64,000 bases of DNA. Origin: Formicarius rufipectus. Taxonomy: Eukaryota > Chordata > Aves > Passeriformes > Formicariidae. Of the stretch, positions 36,801 through 48,245 are shown in pieces; position 1 is the first letter of the stretch, and every line of letters begins with the position of its first letter. Below the pieces are notes generated by a model. The model made no database searches. It was not told the DNA's origin and worked only from the letters and a program-made list of their open reading frames with translations. The stretch is taken from positions 62,001 through 126,000 of the forward strand of contig VXAU01004380.1 of NCBI GenBank assembly GCA_013399695.1, in the 5' to 3' direction. Both the position numbers and the translations under genes were made by a program.

Positions 36801-39800
36801 GGTTTGTCTGGATTCATCCAAACCAAGTGTCAAAGTAAAGCTTACAGAGACATATTGTGTTCCAAAAATATGAACTGTGTGCAAATCAGGTTCTCTTGAA
36901 TATGATTATCCATGCTAATATCTCTGTATAAACATACAGTCTTACACAAGTTTGGATTTTTCAAGGGTATTTGTCTGAGTTCATTCTAGCCTTTCTGAAG
37001 TCAGTGGTGATATTGCCAAATGTTTATATTTAGATTTTTGATCACATTGAATTGTTTAATAATTCAAGGTATTTAATAATTGAAGGTGTCAGTGAGGGAG
37101 AGTAGGTCCTAATGTCCTAAAACCAGAAAAAGTTTGACTGTATGTCTAAGTGAAATAAATGCAGACAATTGTACTGAAAATAAATTTTTGGTGATTCCAA
37201 ATTAAATTTTTGTAATGTGTGAGAAAGCTTATATGTTAAGCTGTTCTTCTAAAATGTTACTGTATTTTTTTCTTTTAACTTAACTATCCCATTCCCTCCT
37301 ATTTCCTTTAAGAGCTGAGAAGGAAAGCAAGACTGATTCCTTCAGAGGGCAGTTTAGGTCCCAGGCCAAGCATCTGAGATTCCCTTTGAAGGCTTTCTCT
37401 TCCAGATAAGTAGTTACTTCTTATAGAGTCTGTCTAGGACAGACAGACTTCATAGGGGGCTGATAATTCTTGCTTTGTTAGATGTATTCTGTTATTCTAA
37501 GTACAATGTTACAGAAGTGCAAAAGTGCATTTTTGTGTGAAGGAAACTTTAGTGTTCTGATACTTTCTAGTTACAAAGTCTCACTTCCATAATTCTTCAG
37601 GTGCTATGCATCTCAGATTAAATTTAAAACATAAAAACTAATTGTTATATTGTCCTTTACCTGAAAAGATAGTGAAAAAGGAATAGGGGAAAATTGTGTC
37701 GCTGTCTTAAGTTCCTTATTTGTAGCTGAATGTTAGTTACCACATCATGCAACGAGGTTGAATAACAGCTGAAATACAGTTCAGTTTATGGAAAAAGAAG
37801 GGGGAGTGGTTGACAGAAATTTGGTTTTCAGCTGGTGAAAAGGCCAAATATAAACCAAAGCTGAAGTGCTGTGGACTGCATATTTTAGGCTCAGAGGATT
37901 TCAGAAGTGCTCCATTTACTGTCTCTTGTTCCTTTGAAAGAACAAGTTTGTGGTTATAGTGTTCTGTATTATGCTGGATTACCTGAACTCATGGAAAAAA
38001 AAGTATTTTAATGACATGAATGGTAAAAGTTTGCATGCGTAACTTTTTGTTCTTGTGTAGAACTATTTATTAAGAATTTTTTTTTTAATTCTCTGTGTAT
38101 ACAGACATAGAATAAACAGTCCACTTCATTCCCTCTCCTGTAACCTGTTGTTAATCATTTTCATAGGTTAAAATTATGCTTAATATCATGCATTTTTAGA
38201 GAAATGGATGTTTTTGCTTTTCAGAAATCTTGTTTGCTTCATCTCTTTAGTAGATGGTGAGTGTAGAATGTCAGAATGGCTGTGGTAGCTCTGTTGCTTG
38301 CTTAGGAGAGTTTTGGGAAGGAGGATTTGTCTTACTGGACAGAAGTCTGAGTCTCACAACAGCGTGCTCACAGCATGTGTGAGGTATAACACTACTTAAT
38401 ATTGCATAGGAGTAATTGGAAAAGTATAGTGATTTAACCTACTGTTCAAAAGAAACAGTTGCATGTTAGTAATACAGCTGAAGATTCTTTACAGATTCTG
38501 TAAGATGTACTTCTCTGTTAGGCAAAATGACAAAAATTACCCTCTTGAGGAAATAAAACGAGTACGATGGTCCAGAACTTGCTGCTAGAGTGATTATTTA
38601 ATACTGAATCTTCAAAGGCATATACTTCAAAATTGTTGTAGTCTTTATGAAAGTCTTTAAGTAGATATCTAATTAAGAATAAGATGCCTGAAAACTGTAT
38701 GGTAAAATACTTAATCATGCACTCAGCTCTGGATTCTGAAGGCTTTGCTGTGGAACTGCTAAGTTCCACTGAAAGCAGTTATATACCCCAGTATCTGTTG
38801 GACTAGACTTTGGTAATGCTGCGAGTAAATCTGCACTGTATTTGCATATGAAGGTCACTGCATAATAGCATATGCTGCATAATGCCCTGGTTTTAGCTTT
38901 TTCTTATTTTATAGTTGTAAACCATTTAGAATAGCCATTTGCTCTTTGAATGGATATCTTTAAGGCCTTTGTATTATATAATTCACACCATTCCTTAACA
39001 CCTTAATGCCTTTTCCATATGCCAGCTTATTTCCTAATCAAATTTAGAAGTTTCATACAAGGCTAGAAGGGTTGGATTTGGCACTCAGGGTTTGTCTTAC
39101 ATGTATGTAAGTAGGAGTTCACTGTCATTTGTCTACAAATCTTTGTTTTTTGAAGAGCTGTATCTTGATCTTTTTTTAGTCTGATTTTCATTATGCACAG
39201 CATGAACAGCTATTCAATAATCTTTTTTGTAAACTGTCTTTTATTCAAAAGATTTTTTTTTTAATCATCATCTTTTTCATGTTCTCTACAGAACAATTAC
39301 TGGTCTGTGTGTTTTTGTTTTTGGTTTTGGTNGCTAAACTGCTCATTGGGAAACAGAATTTGTATCAATTATGACAGCTGTTTTAGATGGTTTAGTTTCT
39401 TAGTACGCAAGCTGTTAAGTGTGAGAAGTGATTAGTTGTCCTTTCTTGTGACACTTGAGGCTAATGGCCTCCAGCATTCTGATCTTAATTTCAAACAATA
39501 ATTTTGTTGATAAGTAACTTAGAGCTCTTTTAAAACAATATATGCCATAAAGAAGCAACTAGATGTATTATTAGGGGTTCTGACTTGTCATGTTCAAAAT
39601 TTAATGAAGTAATTTTGTATTTTTATCTGTAAAATCTTTCATAATAGTTTTCTACACCCCTTTACAAATAGAGATACTACAGAGTTGGGTAAAAAATCCT
39701 CCTGGAGGAAAAAGATCTGGAAGATACCTCCAGGATGTAGTTTTGAAAACTGTGGATTATTTTCAGAAGTTCTCATGAAAAATTCATCTCAGGGATGGGG

Positions 39801-41055
39801 AAAATAGAAATAAGAAATATACTTTACATCTGAATTCTGTTAATGTGTATTCATTGCATCGTATTTCAGAAACTCAATTCCCAAAAGACTTTTGAAGTAT
39901 GGGCACAAGATAGAAAAAAAAAATGTAGTTAGTGAATAGTTTTGGGACAACACAGTGAAAGATGATAGTTTAAACGAATAGTATTAACTTGAAGTGCTTA
40001 CTTGCATTTGAAAATATGGTACCTACATATAGTCATGAGAGGGTTTTTTTGTGGCTGGTGGGAATGAGTACCTACATTTCCATCTTGCACTGTTCTTCTG
40101 TAGCAATTTCAAAGGTGCATCAGTCCTTGGAGCACATGAACTGTTGAATTTCCTTTGAAGAAAAAGGGGAAAGGTTCATTGTTCTTGAGTGACCGAATGC
40201 AAATCGCTGATTTTTAGTACGACCCTTGGTGATATATCTGAGGGTATAAGTTGGTTTGCTGTATGTTGTACTATAGCCTAATATGGCAAGTTGATAATGA
40301 GTAAAGGATGAATTACCTTTTAGTTAAAATGTAGTACCTTAGGAAGTGCAGTTAGTCTATACTCAATCTGGAGCCGATTGCTGTACCTTAGTATCTTCAG
40401 GATATGACCAATTAGAAATCGTGTGCTGGTTTCTGTGGGTGGAGGTGGAGCACAATGCATCTTCCAATGAGTGTAGTACCTTGCTTGAAATTTTAATGTA
40501 CAGTGGCTGGTGCTGTGCTTTTCTCCCTTTGGTTCAGTGCTAACATGAAAAAACACATAGCATTGCAGTTCCTGGTGTCTGATTTGCACTGTGACATTCC
40601 TTCAGTAAAAGGAAAGAAATCAAGCATGTCAGCTTATCAGTAGAAGTCTATTTAAATGAGTGTCTCCGTGTTACTAATATATTTCTGTATATGGTGATGT
40701 GGAATTTTTCATGGCTCTTAATGCGAGCTTTGAAAATATGAGCCTTATATGATGATTGCAAGCAGTTGTTAAAACTGAACCTGAACAACAACATTCAGCT
40801 TAGTGAAAGCTTTGCATTTACAAGTAATATATGGAAATAGAGTATCAGGAAGGATGCCAACTGCCACTTAATTAAATATAAGACTATCAGCGCAGTTGAT
40901 TTTACAAAATTCCTTAAGAGAAATCTTTTTATGGGAATCCCAGCAAAATGCTTTCTTATACAGGAGTTATTCTCATTAGGTTTAACTGCAGTGAATATTC
41001 AGTGCCAATACTGTCTATGATGAACTGAAAGGAAAAATCTGAAAGTTCCACATCA
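33801..41055. other. Intronic sequence, no gene recognised
   Basis: More than 7 kb without a recognisable repeat or exon. A 23-base period near-duplication (AACCATTAAGTTTT twice) lies at about 33925-33962. Overlapping frames near 35713-36091 are open on both strands but match nothing I know and have no good splice pair. A single N is at 39332. Confidence 0.5.
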
Positions 41056-41059
41056 TGTA

Positions 41060-42290
41060 ATCACAGAGTAGCTCCAGACCTCAAGGTTGGGTCAACTACA
41101 GCAGGTTGCCCAAGGTTCTGTGCTACCTCCAAGGATGGAAACTCAACAGTCTTGCTGGGCAGCCTGTTCCTGAGGTGTTTGGCCTCAATTGCAGTGAAAA
41201 AGTGTCTTGTTTAAATTGAATTCTCCATATTTCAGTTTGTGCACATTGCCCATTTTTCTCTCACCGAGGATCACTTACAAGAATCATGTTTTGTTGTCTT
41301 TACTGCTTTTTACCTAGCTGCTCTGCAATGGAGCACCTTCTTTTCCTCTGACTCTGATGTTCCTTCTGTTCCTCACTTTTATGCCACCCACCCCCTTCCA
41401 CCAACCTTGGCATGCACATTCAGTAGATCCCTCTTCTCTAGCCCATTGAAGTCCCTCTGAGTGACAGCATAACCAGCTGCTCTGTCAACCACCCCTTCCA
41501 ATTTTGAATCATCTGTAGAATTGTTGAGGTTATTCTCTGTACCATGAGCCAGGGTCTTAATGAAAAGCAGTATTGGCACCAGTATTGACCCCTGGGTGCT
41601 CCATTAGAGTTACTGGCCTGTAAATCACAACTGTTAAATCTTGGCAATGCAACCTATTCTCAGTCACCCCCACTGTCCAATTTCCTATATGGTTTTCAGA
41701 ACTTGTGAGTATGTTCTGGGGGACAGTGCTAAAAGTCTTGCTAAAGTCAAGATTAACAACATTCTTAGCTCATCCTTGTTTTAGCTATTTCATTCTAGAA
41801 AGCTGTCATGTTGGCCAAGCATGATTTTCCTTCATAAATATATGCTGCCTATTTCCCATCACCTTCCTGTCATTCACATACTTGCAAATTGCTTCCAGGA
41901 TTTTCTCCATCACCTTCCAAGAAATTGAGGTGAGGTGGAGCAAACTTTAGTTCTATCTTTTCCTTCTTGTCCTTCCTGAAGACAGGAGTAATGTTTGCTT
42001 TCTTACAGTCTGTTTTAACCTCCCTTCATATTCATGACCTTTCAAAGGTATTTTGAGAGTGGCCTTGCAGTGATACTGGCCAGGTCCCTCAGCACTCAGG
42101 GGAGCATCCATCCGATCAGGTCACATGAACTTGTGTATGTACAGCTTGTTTAAATCTTCCCTAAGCTGATTCTTCTCCAAGGGTAAGTGTTCCTTGCTAC
42201 AGAAGAGCAGGGAAGAACTGTGAAGCATCTTCTTTCTACAGAGTTTCAGCAAATCTGGTATCCATAGCCCAATACAGGATTAGTGGGACC
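41060..42290 (-). repeat. CR1 fragment, minus orientation, about 1.2 kb, diverged
   Basis: Antisense CR1: AACTCAACAGTCTTGCTGGG and CAGCCTGTTCCTGAGGTG near 41140-41178, GACCCCTGGGTGCTCCATTA near 41586, then upstream pol wording such as TTGCTAAAGTCAAGATTAAC near 41738 and CCTTCCTGAAGACAGGAGTA near 41971. It is heavily diverged with many indels, so it is an old copy. Confidence 0.88.
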
Positions 42291-44246
42291 ACTATTTTGA
42301 GTGTGGAATGTCAGTATTTGTACTGACCAGAGCATACCAGTTGTATCTACTGATCTATCTCTCACACAGCTATCCAAATTACTTGCAATTATCTTTATTA
42401 GTGTAAAAAGGTGAAGATTTGTTTGTGAGGAGAAAGCTTAGCCATCTGAGAGTTCAGTCTGAACTGACTGCATGTCCTCTGGTCATACTAGCTTCAAATA
42501 TTCACTGAGATGGCAGGGTCTGCACAAAGTGAACTTACACATAGTTACAGTTTTAGCTATCATGATCGTAAGTGAATTTAGAATATTGAAATGTTGTCAA
42601 ATCCCAATATCCAGAATTTGCCTAATGCCCAAAAATACTACATTTACTTTAAATGTATTCAGAAAATTCACTCTGGTAAAGTGTATAGTGAAGCATTAAT
42701 ATCCATTTTCTACTTTCTAGGAGATAGAGTCTCAGCTAGGGCTGGATATTTTCATCTAACACTGAATGGGTGTTGGATTCACTGGAAACTACTTTTTCAT
42801 GATCTGTGTAGCTGCTAAGATAATAATGAGGTCTCAAAATTAAGTACAGTCTGAAAACTCCTCAGGTGTCTGTTGGTTGTCCTTATATTGATGAATCTTG
42901 GAGCTAAGCCTGCCTCGGAGAATGTAAGCATGTACCCAAATACAGGCTTTGGATTAGGTTAAGTGTAGAGTCTCTCCAGTTTAATAGCAGTGATATTAGA
43001 GTGATGATATTAGATGAATTTTAATGCATGAGGTAAGCAAGGGAAAGTAATTAGGATTTTCCTCAAGTATGAATTTTGGTTTTACAGGTGCTGTCTACTG
43101 GAGTGCTGGATATGTCCATACGTCCAATTATCATGCCTATTTGAGCAGTGTACATCCAGCTTGCTTTATGGGGAATAAAAACAGAAGTCACTTATCTAAA
43201 TATGTGATTCTCCTTTCTTGAATGATAATGATGCTAAACTTAAGTGATTATACTTGGTTAAAATGTAATTTACTATCTGGAATTTGGCTGAGCTCAGCTT
43301 GAAACTAAATGTGCAGTTGGTGGTTTAAAAAAAGTGACAAAACTGCTAAAATATTCAGCACTAAGAATATCTTTGACTACTTAGATGCTTTAGCAGCAGT
43401 GGCTGAATAGGATAGTCACAGTCATAATGCACTACAACCTTCTCTTCTCTCTCATGATGCTGTTTATATCATGCTTGAATGAAAATACATTTTAGCTTCC
43501 CGAAAACCTCTTCTCTGTAGCTTTAAACTTTTAGCAGATGGGAGTATTAGAGGAACATTTTTGCCTCTACTTCTTCATTGAACCGAGGAAGCCACTGTGA
43601 AAGGATTCAGCTGAATTGTAGAACCTTCCTTGCCCTACTCTTGAGCGGCCCATGCTATTTGCAACTATCTTCATGGTGTCAGAGATGTCGTTAGCTAGTC
43701 GTGGGAGATCGATTCAACTATGCTAATTATTTCAGCAAGTTCTATACATGGGCTGTTTAAACATGGAGCTTAGGGAAGTAATAGCTATTTCAGAAAGACT
43801 TTTGAATACAGATTCATGTTTTGATGCTGACTGCAGGCATCTATAGTAAGAGCAAAACTATAAATTAGCCACTGCTTAGGCATCAGGATGTAATCCAGAT
43901 ATTTCTTCCTCAAGTTTTCTATTTCGTATAGTGCCTTGGGCGTAGAGGGAAGAGAAGGGACTTGTTCATCCTTTATATTCCAGTATTCTTATGTGACTGT
44001 AGATGGGCTGTAATGAAAATTTCTCTTTGAATCTGGACTCCTCTGAAGCTGGAGAATTTCTAAATTTTATTCTTGTTTTCAGTGGTCATCAGCTCTTGAA
44101 TTTGTAGCAAAATGTACGTGAAGCTTTAAAGTGAGAGATTTCAAATATACTTCTGTCTAAATGTGTTTGACATCATTATTATGTATTAAAAATACTGTGT
44201 TGTCAATGTATAGTCAAAAGTCTTTTTTCCTCTTCATTTTACTCAG
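42291..44246. other. End of inferred intron 1, no other gene recognised
   Basis: AT-rich sequence leading to the acceptor of the candidate exon. The last 30 bases are a good polypyrimidine tract. A consensus-like donor GAG|GTAAGC near 43032 follows a weak acceptor, and a tiny alternative exon there is possible but unsupported. Confidence 0.45.
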
Positions 44247-44353
44247 ATTTGCCCCACTTCTGGAAGAATCTGAAAATCTAAACAACTTCTGCCACAGTTT
44301 ACACTGTCAACAAGATACCATTCCATTAAGAACAATGAGCTCCACAACGCCAG
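44247..44353 (+). CDS. Candidate exon 2 with start codon of an unnamed protein (partial)
   Basis: A 107-base exon is predicted from three signals. A strong acceptor precedes it (polypyrimidine CTTTTTTCCTCTTCATTTTA then CTCAG, exon starts at 44247). A donor follows it (CCAG|GTCAGT, exon end 44353). An ATG lies at 44335-44337 with A at -3. Only the first six residues, MSSTTP, and one base of the next codon are encoded here, so the next exon must join in phase 1. Next residue could be Gly, Ala, Asp, Glu or Val. The frame is also open upstream through the whole exon (FAPLLEESENLNNF...), so translation could begin further upstream. It is less AT-rich than its flanks and non-repetitive. I do not recognise the protein. 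No convincing next coding exon lies within the window. Confidence 0.5.
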
Positions 44354-47300
44354 GTCAGTTTGTTTTTATTTATACCTCACTTCTGCAGAACACTGTCATG
44401 TCTTAGGAAGTACATAATTCTTTGTGTTGATGAAATGAATTTGTAAAGTGACTGATATGCCAACTGTACTTCATATGGTCTGATAAAACAGGACAAGAAC
44501 TGTACAGTTATAAAAAGCTACTTTAGGGATAACTTATCAGAGTTGAATTGTAATGTTAATCCTACAGTGGATTTAAAACATTTTAGTGGTTTTTATTAAG
44601 AAACTGATTAGTCATGACTGGATATGAATAGGCATTTTATAACATTTTAGTTATTAATATTTGTAATTAGTGATTTATTTTCTGCTTTTGCACAATTGCT
44701 TCTTTTAAAAAAAAGACTGCAAATGGTATTCTGTTATTTTTCTTTTTGGCTCCAAACGACATTCTCTACAGAGCTTCCTTATTTAAATATGTGTAATTAA
44801 CAGTGGTCTCTGAATCTGCTTTATCCAGTGCCTGCAAAATGATTTACTGCAGGTTCACCTATTAGAAAGTGAACTATCAGTAGCTGTACCCAGTGTTTAA
44901 ACTTCCAAGAAAAGAATGCTGCATATGGAATATGCCTTGACTTCAGTTCTTTTGAGGAGTGAGAGTCCCCAGTTCAAATCTGTGCAACATCCCATATAGT
45001 TGACACTTTGTTCACCCACACTTGAAGGATCTATTTCTAGTTCTGTTGGTAAAATAACCCTTTACAGGTGGCTTATTTTAAGCCTGTTTCAGTTTTGTGC
45101 AAACAACCTATAAAAACATCAGGGAAAACACTGTAATACTTTGTAAGCTGTATTTATTTGTAGGTACCCTATCTCACAGAAATTTAATTCAGTGAGCATC
45201 TTTAGAGAATTGATGATTTGTTATATTGAAAATGGCAATAGCTTCTTTTGCATTAGAGTCAAGCATAGCTGGATTTGAGACTTGGCCTCTTTTTCTTACA
45301 GTGCGATTTGGTGCATTCAGCGTATCATCCATACAAATCATGACAGGGCATTAATCAGAAAAGCATGCCTTTATCTGTATTCCAGTTGTGCCTAATATGA
45401 AATAATCTTGTAATTTCCTAAACATGCAGTTGATATACTAAGATGCTCCAGTTGACTGAGTATCTTTCCAACATCTCTTCTGTTAGATGCAGTCTATGGA
45501 AATAGCCCAAAATGAAATTGACTCTCACCGAAAGAATGTTTTTCAGTACTCTTGCTGCTATGAAAATAGAAGATGGCAAACATGAATGTGTATTTCCTAT
45601 CTGTTTCTGCAGATAACGTCTAATGCAAGAAAGGAGAAATGTTCAGTATAATCAGATTACTTGTAAAGGTATTTATACACTTGAGAAACATTGCTATTAG
45701 TAGGAGTTATTTACCTAAATATTTTAAAATCTAGTAGCTGGTGTGTCCCCCATCATCAGAGTTTGCCTCTGAAAACCCCACTTCAGCAACCATTTCACTT
45801 CTGTGGAACGTACAGAAATGCAGTATTCAAGGGCAATGTTAGGCATATGATCCTCATTATTCTTTCCCTCAGTGAAAGGGAAATGAGGCAGAATTTATTT
45901 GGACTTGAGTCTTGCATCCTGCTCAAGGAAAATGCTGTGGATTAAAGGAAGGTGAGGATGACCATCTCTTCTATCTTCTGATTGAGAGAGTCTGAGATGT
46001 GTTTTGTGCAGTGTTCTATCACCTTTTGGCAGTCATTCAAATTTCTGGTTCCAGTACAGTCACTGTAATAGTCTGGTAGGGAATAGAATGGTAGGAGAGG
46101 CCTTCCATTTCTGTCAGCAGTTAACACTTCATTAGAATTTTTTAGTAGATGAAAATTGCTTAGTTTTCTTATTGCATCCATAGTAACTGAGTTCCCCTTT
46201 TCCAGCCCTCTTCAAGCATATATGTTTTTTTCTTACATGGCCAAGTCTCATTGCAAATTTTAATGCTTCTTTTTCTCCTGTAGTTTGGTTTTTATGAAGG
46301 TTAACCTTATGAGATGAAGAGGTGGAAGGATTGTCCTTTCCAAACCAAACTAGTTTGACTCTGATTCTTATGATTCAACTTCTAACATGTTTAAAATATA
46401 AATCAGAATGTATTTGTTTTACTTGTAAGATGCTCCAGTAGTTGAGGAAGTATCCCTAGTATTCCAAAAGAAAAAATATTGGATCGGCAGTGACATGAGC
46501 AGCTTGTTTCTGTGATGGTAGGCCTGTGGAAGGCAGTTCTTGCATTTGTGGCACACAGTTTAAATGGCAGAAGCCTAATTGAGATTGTCCAGTAGTATTT
46601 GAGTTGGGGGTTTTGTGGTTTTTGTTTTTATTTTTACTCCTGAGAATCTTGAACTTCTTCAAGAAAGAGTTGCTATATTGAGTTACAGCCAGTGATTGAG
46701 TGGTTGGGGCAGTTTATAATAATTTGTAAGAAGAAAACTTTAAGGATATACAGTATACAAACAGTACTTAAACATACATTTTCATTGTGTAACACCTTGA
46801 TGCTACCTCATTTGAATACTGATCTGTGTACCTTCTACCTAAAACATGAAAATTTTCATAATCTGTTGTACGTGTTGATATTTTGGGTCATGGTTGTAAG
46901 TTACAATAAAATGGCAAATTTACTATTTTTTTTTTTTAACAATTTATCTAGCCCACATCTATATAGCTTGTGTATGTACATTCATACATGTTGTTTATGT
47001 GGAAGATAAATATAATTTCAGAGACAAGCTTGTAAATGGGTGCTACTCTGTAGAAGATTGGTAAAGGCCTGTCTACCTCGTGGATGGCTTGTTCTGTCAA
47101 TGAAAAATTCTGAAATGCTGTAGGAAGGTTGAGGGATTTCTGTGTTTTTTATGATGGAATGTGCAAAGTGAAGAAAAATTTTTTTTTTTTTTTGGTATTA
47201 CTTTTCATTCATACCTAATTTCTCAGAAAACCCATTGAAAGATGTGATGTGGAACAAGCAGAAAGTTATGCATGTTTCATTCAAACATTATTTGAGGAAC

Positions 47301-47634
47301 CTCTTTGGATAGATTTTGTTTGCAGCACCAATGCACATAAGTATTTCCTTACACTGTATGATGCAATGAAAGGGTATCTAGCATAACAACATCTATTGCA
47401 GCAACACTGTAGCCTGTTAAATTGAACCCAGCTCTTTGAACCTTCAGGGGCCAGGTTCTCGCTAATCTGTAGAGCTATAAAGTAAAATGCTGAATCCCAA
47501 CAGGGAAAGACGATAATGTTTGCTTTGCTTGTTATAAATTGTAAGATCATTAAGGCAATGTTTACCTGCCATTGCAGGTTCTGAACTGATCACTGTACAT
47601 AAAAAGCACTGGACAGAAAAAGAGCATACTTATT
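44354..47634. other. Inferred intron 2, first part, no gene recognised
   Basis: AT-rich sequence with no recognised gene or named repeat. Short frames (up to 105 codons near 46692-47009) look random. A T-rich run of 15 is at 47179-47193. Confidence 0.5.
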
Positions 47635-48245
47635 TCACAGAATTGTTAGCAATGGAAGGGACTTCTGGAGATCATCTAGTCCAGCTCCCCTGCCAAGGCA
47701 GGGTCACCTAGAGCAGGTGACACAGGAACATGTCCAGGTGGGTTTTTTAATGTCTCCAGAGAGGGATACCCCACAACCTCCCTGGGCAGCCTGTTCCTCT
47801 GCTCTGCCATGCACAACATAAAGAAGTTCTTCCTGATATTGAGATTCAACTTCCTGTGTTTTTGTTTATGGCCACTGTTCCTTGTCCTGTCACTGGGCAC
47901 CACTGAAAAGAGCCTGGCTCCATCCTCTTGGTACCTGCCTTTGAGATACTTATATGCATTAATGAGATCCCTTCTCAGTCTTCTTTAGACTCAACAGGCC
48001 CAGCTCCTGCAGTCTCTTCACATAACGGAGATGCTCCAGTCCCTTAATCATCCTTGTAGCCTCTGCTGGACACTCTCCAGCAGCTCTGGGGAGCCCAGAA
48101 CTGGACACAGTATTCCAGATGTGGCCTCACTAGGACTGAGTAGAGAAGGATGATTGCCACCTTTGTCCTGCTCACCACTCTCACACTATGCACTCCAGGA
48201 TAACATTGGCCCCCTTGGCTGCAAGGGCACACTGCCAGCTATAGT
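47635..48245 (-). repeat. CR1 fragment, minus orientation, well preserved
   Basis: Antisense CR1 with a clear 3' region (GGAAGGGACTTCTGGAGATC, TCATCTAGTCCAGCTCCCCT), then CCCCACAACCTCCCTGGGCA, GAAGTTCTTCCTGATATT, GAGCCTGGCTCCATCCTCTT and GGAGATGCTCCAGTCCCTTA. The minus strand contains LNIRKNFFMLCMAEQRNRLP and RPHLEYCVQFWAPQ of pol. It is among the less diverged copies here, and belongs to the subfamily that carries the GCCTGGCTCCATC wording also seen at 17245-17745. Confidence 0.95.

Larger units (their letters stand above)
11347..44246 (+). other. Inferred intron 1 (32.9 kb)
   Basis: If the exon at 11297-11346 splices to the exon at 44247-44353, this interval is one long first intron. Long first introns after a non-coding CpG island exon are usual for vertebrate developmental and muscle genes. 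Six antisense CR1 copies, a long inverted repeat and candidate regulatory clusters lie within it. Unrecognised small exons or alternative first exons cannot be excluded. Confidence 0.45.

Noticed and set aside
42991..43032. Tiny exon candidate ending in GAG|GTAAGC
   Set aside because: The upstream acceptor is weak and there is no further support.
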